Shown here one piece after another: positions 60,711 to 64,000 of a DNA stretch of 64,000 bases. How positions within the stretch are numbered: position 1 is the stretch's first letter; each line of letters opens with the position of its first letter. The notes under the pieces were generated by a model that saw nothing but the letters and a program-made list of their open reading frames with translations, had not been told where the DNA came from and did no database searches. The stretch is from Tamarix chinensis (taxonomy: Eukaryota > Streptophyta > Magnoliopsida > Caryophyllales > Tamaricaceae): assembly GCA_030549775.1 (NCBI GenBank), contig CM060174.1:49677707-49741706 (forward strand), in the 5' to 3' direction. The translations under genes were made by a program, and so were the position numbers.

Positions 60711-62690
60711 AATCATAATAATAGCAAAGCTAATAGTAAAGTAGTTGTAATATTAATAATTAAATAATAATAATAGTAATTTGAAATAGTAAAAATAAAA
60801 TAATTATAATTATAATAATAATAACACATTAATATTAATAATAGTAATAATGGAAATAATAAGAATAATATGATAAAATCGAAAATAAAATACAATAGGG
60901 CTTCAGCCCTCAATAGAAATAATAATCAAAACATTAATACTAATAATAATAATATTAAATATTAAATATATAAATATTAATAATAATAGTAGTAGTAGTA
61001 TTTATATCCAAATTAATTAAATTAATTAAATTAATTAAATTAAGGCTCATAAAAATAGGGAGAAGGGTTGATAGGGTCTAGGGTTCAACCTTAGGCTGGA
61101 GGGGATAGGTGGCACCGGCGGTGGTGCACGGCACTGGCAGCGATGGCCGGAAAAAGGAAAAAAAAGGGTAAAATTTGCATGCTCGAAAAAAGATAAGGAG
61201 AATTAAGGTGAGGTATGGGGTGTTTAGAGTTTCCCAGAGGGAGAGGAATAGAATAAGGGTGGTAGTGCAGCCAAAGGTGGCGGCGCACGGCGGCGGTGGT
61301 GGTGGCCGAATGGAGGAGAAGAAGAGAAAGAGAGGAAGAGAGGGAGGGAGAGGAAAAGAAAGTTAGGGGAAGGTAGAGGAGGTTCTGCAGCACAATTTCG
61401 AAGGTTAAAAGAGCAGCGACAACGACAGAATAGGTGGCTAATGGTGGTTCGAAGGGCGACGGAGGCAGAAAATTAGGTTGGTCGAGAAGGCTACTTCGCA
61501 CAGCCTCGGTGGCTTGTGCGGAAAGAATTGAGGGATATGGGATGTTTGGTTAGCTAAAGGGATGTGCAAGGAAGAGTTTGGTAGGCGGAGATGGCGGTGA
61601 AGTTGGTCGGAGGCTGCGGGCGAGGTGTCTAAAGAGGAGGCGGCAAAAAGGAATGATTTATGGGTAAGAAATCCAAAGCTCGATACAAGGCTATTAAGGA
61701 GGGTATTTTAGAAGGGAGGCTAGGGTTATGTGGGTCGGTGAGGGGATAATGAAGTAGGGTTTTCGGTCACCGGTGGCAACAATTTTCAGGGGAGGGGAAT
61801 GCGTAGGGAAAAAGGGAGGAAAACGCGCGAGAAAAGGGGAGATGATTGGGTCTGTGTGGTCGCCGAATCAGGGGAGAGATTGGAAGGAAAACCGCCGGTC
61901 AAAACGACCGTAACCGACAGCGAAAAACTAGGGGGTGAGATAGCGCAGTTGCAAGCAGGCGGCGTCAAGGAAAAAGAAGGAAGGAGATGGGGGCTGGACC
62001 GGTCGATCCAAGGGAAAAGAAAAGAAAGAAGGGGAACCGGGCGGTCGGCGCGAGGTGAAGGGTGATTAAACGCAATGCAAAGTTTCAATGGGAAAGGAAT
62101 CAAAACGCGGCGTAGAGAAGGACAGGCGAAGGGCGACGAGCGCGGGCTGGGCCGTGCCAAAGAAGGAGGAGGGAGGGGATTGGGCCGCGGGAGAGGCAGG
62201 CCCAATGGGGAAAAGAAGAAAAAGAAAGAAAAAGGAAGAAAGAAAAGGAAAAAGGAAAGAGGGAAAAAAGGAAAAATAATTACGTTTGGTATTTAAATTA
62301 ATTAAAATATTTGGACATTTAAAAATAATAATATTTAAATAAAATATTATTTAAATCCCTTTTTAGGCTAAATTAGGACTTTTAAAAGATTTTCCATAAT
62401 TTCTATTTTAATTAGCAAAACACCTTAATTTTATTCAATTAAATTATTTATAAAATTCATATTATTTTGAAACTATTTTCTCCTTCTTATTTTAAATAAA
62501 ATAATTTATTTAATTAAATTTTAAAATAAAATCCTTAATTAGCTAAAAATACCCAAATTTCTCCTAATTAAAATACTTATAAATTCCTTCTTGATTTATC
62601 CTAATTAATGTCCTTTTTATTTTAATAAAAATAATTTATTCAATTAAATTTTCTAATAAAAACTTATTTAAAAATTTTCGGGGCATTTCA
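60205..62690 (-). mobile_element. Family B solo LTR (2.49 kb), antisense, nested
   Basis: It is bounded by GGTAACATCCCC (T to G at the first base) and GGGGCATTTCA, with matching CCTAC duplications. It contains an ACACCGGTCTTGGAGCACGC segment homologous to 46428, a microsatellite (60616-60709), the G-rich antisense block (61090-62270) and an AT-rich sense start. The hairpin modules and about 2 kb near the sense 3' end are absent compared with 44324-49153. There is no internal coding region. It inserted in the C-rich block of another B LTR in opposite orientation, so the flanks could pair with it. Confidence 0.9.
60616..60709. repeat. (AAT)n(AAC)n compound microsatellite
   Basis: About 21 AAT units directly followed by about 10 AAC units. 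It lies at the B-LTR microsatellite position. Confidence 0.97.
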
Positions 62691-64000
62691 CCTACACCCC
62701 CTCTTCACTCTTACACCCTTCCTTAACCCTAAATCCTCCCCCATCTACCTCCTTTCCTAGCCCTAAAACCTTAACCCGAAAACACCACTCCCTCCTCCCT
62801 TTCTTGCCATTTCGAGCTCCTCCTCCTCATTTCTTTGCATGCAGCTTATGGTGCATGAGCAGGATGAGTTGCTGCATCTCTTGGTTTATTTGGTTAATGA
62901 TTTTAAGGTATAATAATATTTTAAGTTAATTATTTAATTAATTAACTATTATAAAGTCTTATGCATTTGGTTTTCTTATTTCTAATGTGATAAACATTTA
63001 TATTATTTTAAGGTATTGGTATGCTTATGTGACTTCCTTATGGCATGTGGATGATGATTATATTTGTTGTGTGTACGATATTATGTGATGTGACCTTCTA
63101 GGACATGCATGCTAGGATATTTAATATGGTAATGTGGGATAGAAGGATGAAAAAGGAAAAATGGGAAAGTAAGATAACCAAGGGGAAGTAAGTTGGCTAA
63201 CGTAGGTAGGAATGACCTAAATAACCCATGATTCATAGTGGATGAATAAAAGGGGACTTAAATAAAATGAATGAGTGATGCAACTCTTGTAGAGGAGATT
63301 TCTAGGGTTTGCATGGGATGATCCTTATGTAAGAAAGGTGTTAGGGTTTGAGTGGCCAACTAGGGTTTTACGATCACATGTATAATTGGTGAGTAGGGTG
63401 ATGGGATTTAGGTTGAAACTAAATGAGATGAGGTGTGGGACGATAAAAGAAAGGTTGGGCCACATAGGTCCGATTAGGGTTTCAAGGGAAAACCCTAGAG
63501 AGTGGTAGTGAGAGAATTTGAATGTCATAAAGTGATGGGCCTTAACCCACACTCTTAGGAGTTGGGTTTTCATTATGAGTAAATGTAAAGGGGAATGGAT
63601 GACGGGGTGTGATAAGAGGCACAAAGGTCTCAAGATATAAGCCAGGCCCTCTCGGGAGGATAGAAGTAGAGGTTGGTGACATGCATGTCAAGGGTGAAAT
63701 ACTTTCAAATAAGATACGAATAAAACACTAATCACTTAAAGAGGAAGATTGTTTAGTTGGACCCACACCGGTCCACCGGTGAATAATAGTGGCCAAGAGC
63801 TAGGGTGCCTTGGAGACAGATCCACCGGCGACTAATAATGGCCGGAAGCGTTTTGCCCTGCATGGTTTTTGGTCAACCGGCTATAATAGTGGGGGATTTT
63901 GTGCTCAACAAACCAAATGTAATGAAGCTAAGACGTGGGAAATACACTAATCACTTACAGTGAAACACCATGTGAGTCGAGGACAGACTGGTCCACCAGC
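62691..64000 (+). mobile_element. Family B LTR, plus orientation, distal part
   Basis: This continues the LTR begun at 58530, after the nested insertion. It shows the stretch with GTGACCTTCTAGGACATGCA (63079), a G-rich zone with AGGGTTT words, GGGCCTTAACCCACACTC (63537) and then the hairpin modules. These match the plus-strand copy at 40190-41090 and, in antisense, 45500-45660. The element leaves the window before its end. Confidence 0.85.
63726..64000 (+). repeat. Two box-plus-hairpin modules in B LTR
   Basis: The first box is CACTAATCACTTAAAGAGG at 63726 and the second is ATCACTTACAGTGAAACA at 63949. Hairpin words follow: CCACCGGTGAATAATAGTGG (63773), CCACCGGCGACTAATAATGG (63822) and ACCGGCTATAATAGTGGG (about 63876). 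Module offset is about 220. The second module is cut by the window end. Confidence 0.82.

Noticed and set aside
61091..61501. 136-codon minus-strand frame
   Set aside because: C-rich block of the nested B LTR, without recognisable domains and not kept in other copies.

Overview
This window looks like nuclear DNA of a flowering plant with a large, repeat-rich genome. It is AT-rich, has long (AAT)n tracts and shows no ordinary gene, rRNA, tRNA or organellar gene that I can support. The coding similarity I recognise with confidence is decayed LTR-retrotransposon protein: a Ty1/copia element of Tork/Tnt1 type, two Ty3/gypsy Athila-type internal regions, and integrase remnants of Tekay/Del-, Reina- and Tat-like gypsy elements. 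Species and chromosome position cannot be read from the sequence. Lineage names rest on remembered family motifs; no search was run.

Most of the non-coding DNA belongs to a few families of very long LTRs that start TGTAAYACCCC and end GGGGTRTTACA or variants. I call them A (about 3.1 kb, with arrays of a CGATCGACTAGTTTG-like word and a TATAAATA box), B (about 2.5-4.8 kb, with a pyrimidine-rich block, a trinucleotide microsatellite and a double array of small hairpins) and C (B-like, attached to a Tekay-type integrase remnant). Sense is defined by the TATA box and the TG start.

Layout: 1-6636 is an A LTR (minus) split by a complete solo B LTR (1036-5104, 5-bp duplication GCAAC). 6637-12956 is AT-rich and mostly unassigned, with one more A-like LTR piece near 12.2 kb. 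12957-16330 is an A LTR (plus). 16715-20446 is a copia element (minus, duplication CAATA) with an internal deletion. 20560-24440 is a Tekay-type integrase end, a polypurine tract and a C LTR (plus). 24885-36770 holds two Athila-type internal regions (minus) that seem to share one LTR between them. 37699-41150 is a truncated B LTR (plus). 41151-44323 is unassigned. 44324-49153 is a B LTR (minus). 49155-53015 holds A LTRs (plus). 53016-56668 holds gypsy remnants. 56669-64000 is a nest: a Reina-type integrase interrupted by an A LTR, which is interrupted by a B LTR, which is interrupted by an antisense solo B LTR (60205-62690, duplication CCTAC).

Nothing here encodes an evidently working system. 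The most interesting signal is regulatory-looking. Families A, B and C share a module of a palindromic box (CACTTAAAGTGAAAGA) followed by three or four short inverted repeats. The inverted arms differ between families (GGAC/GTCC or CCAC/GTGG) although the arrangement is kept.
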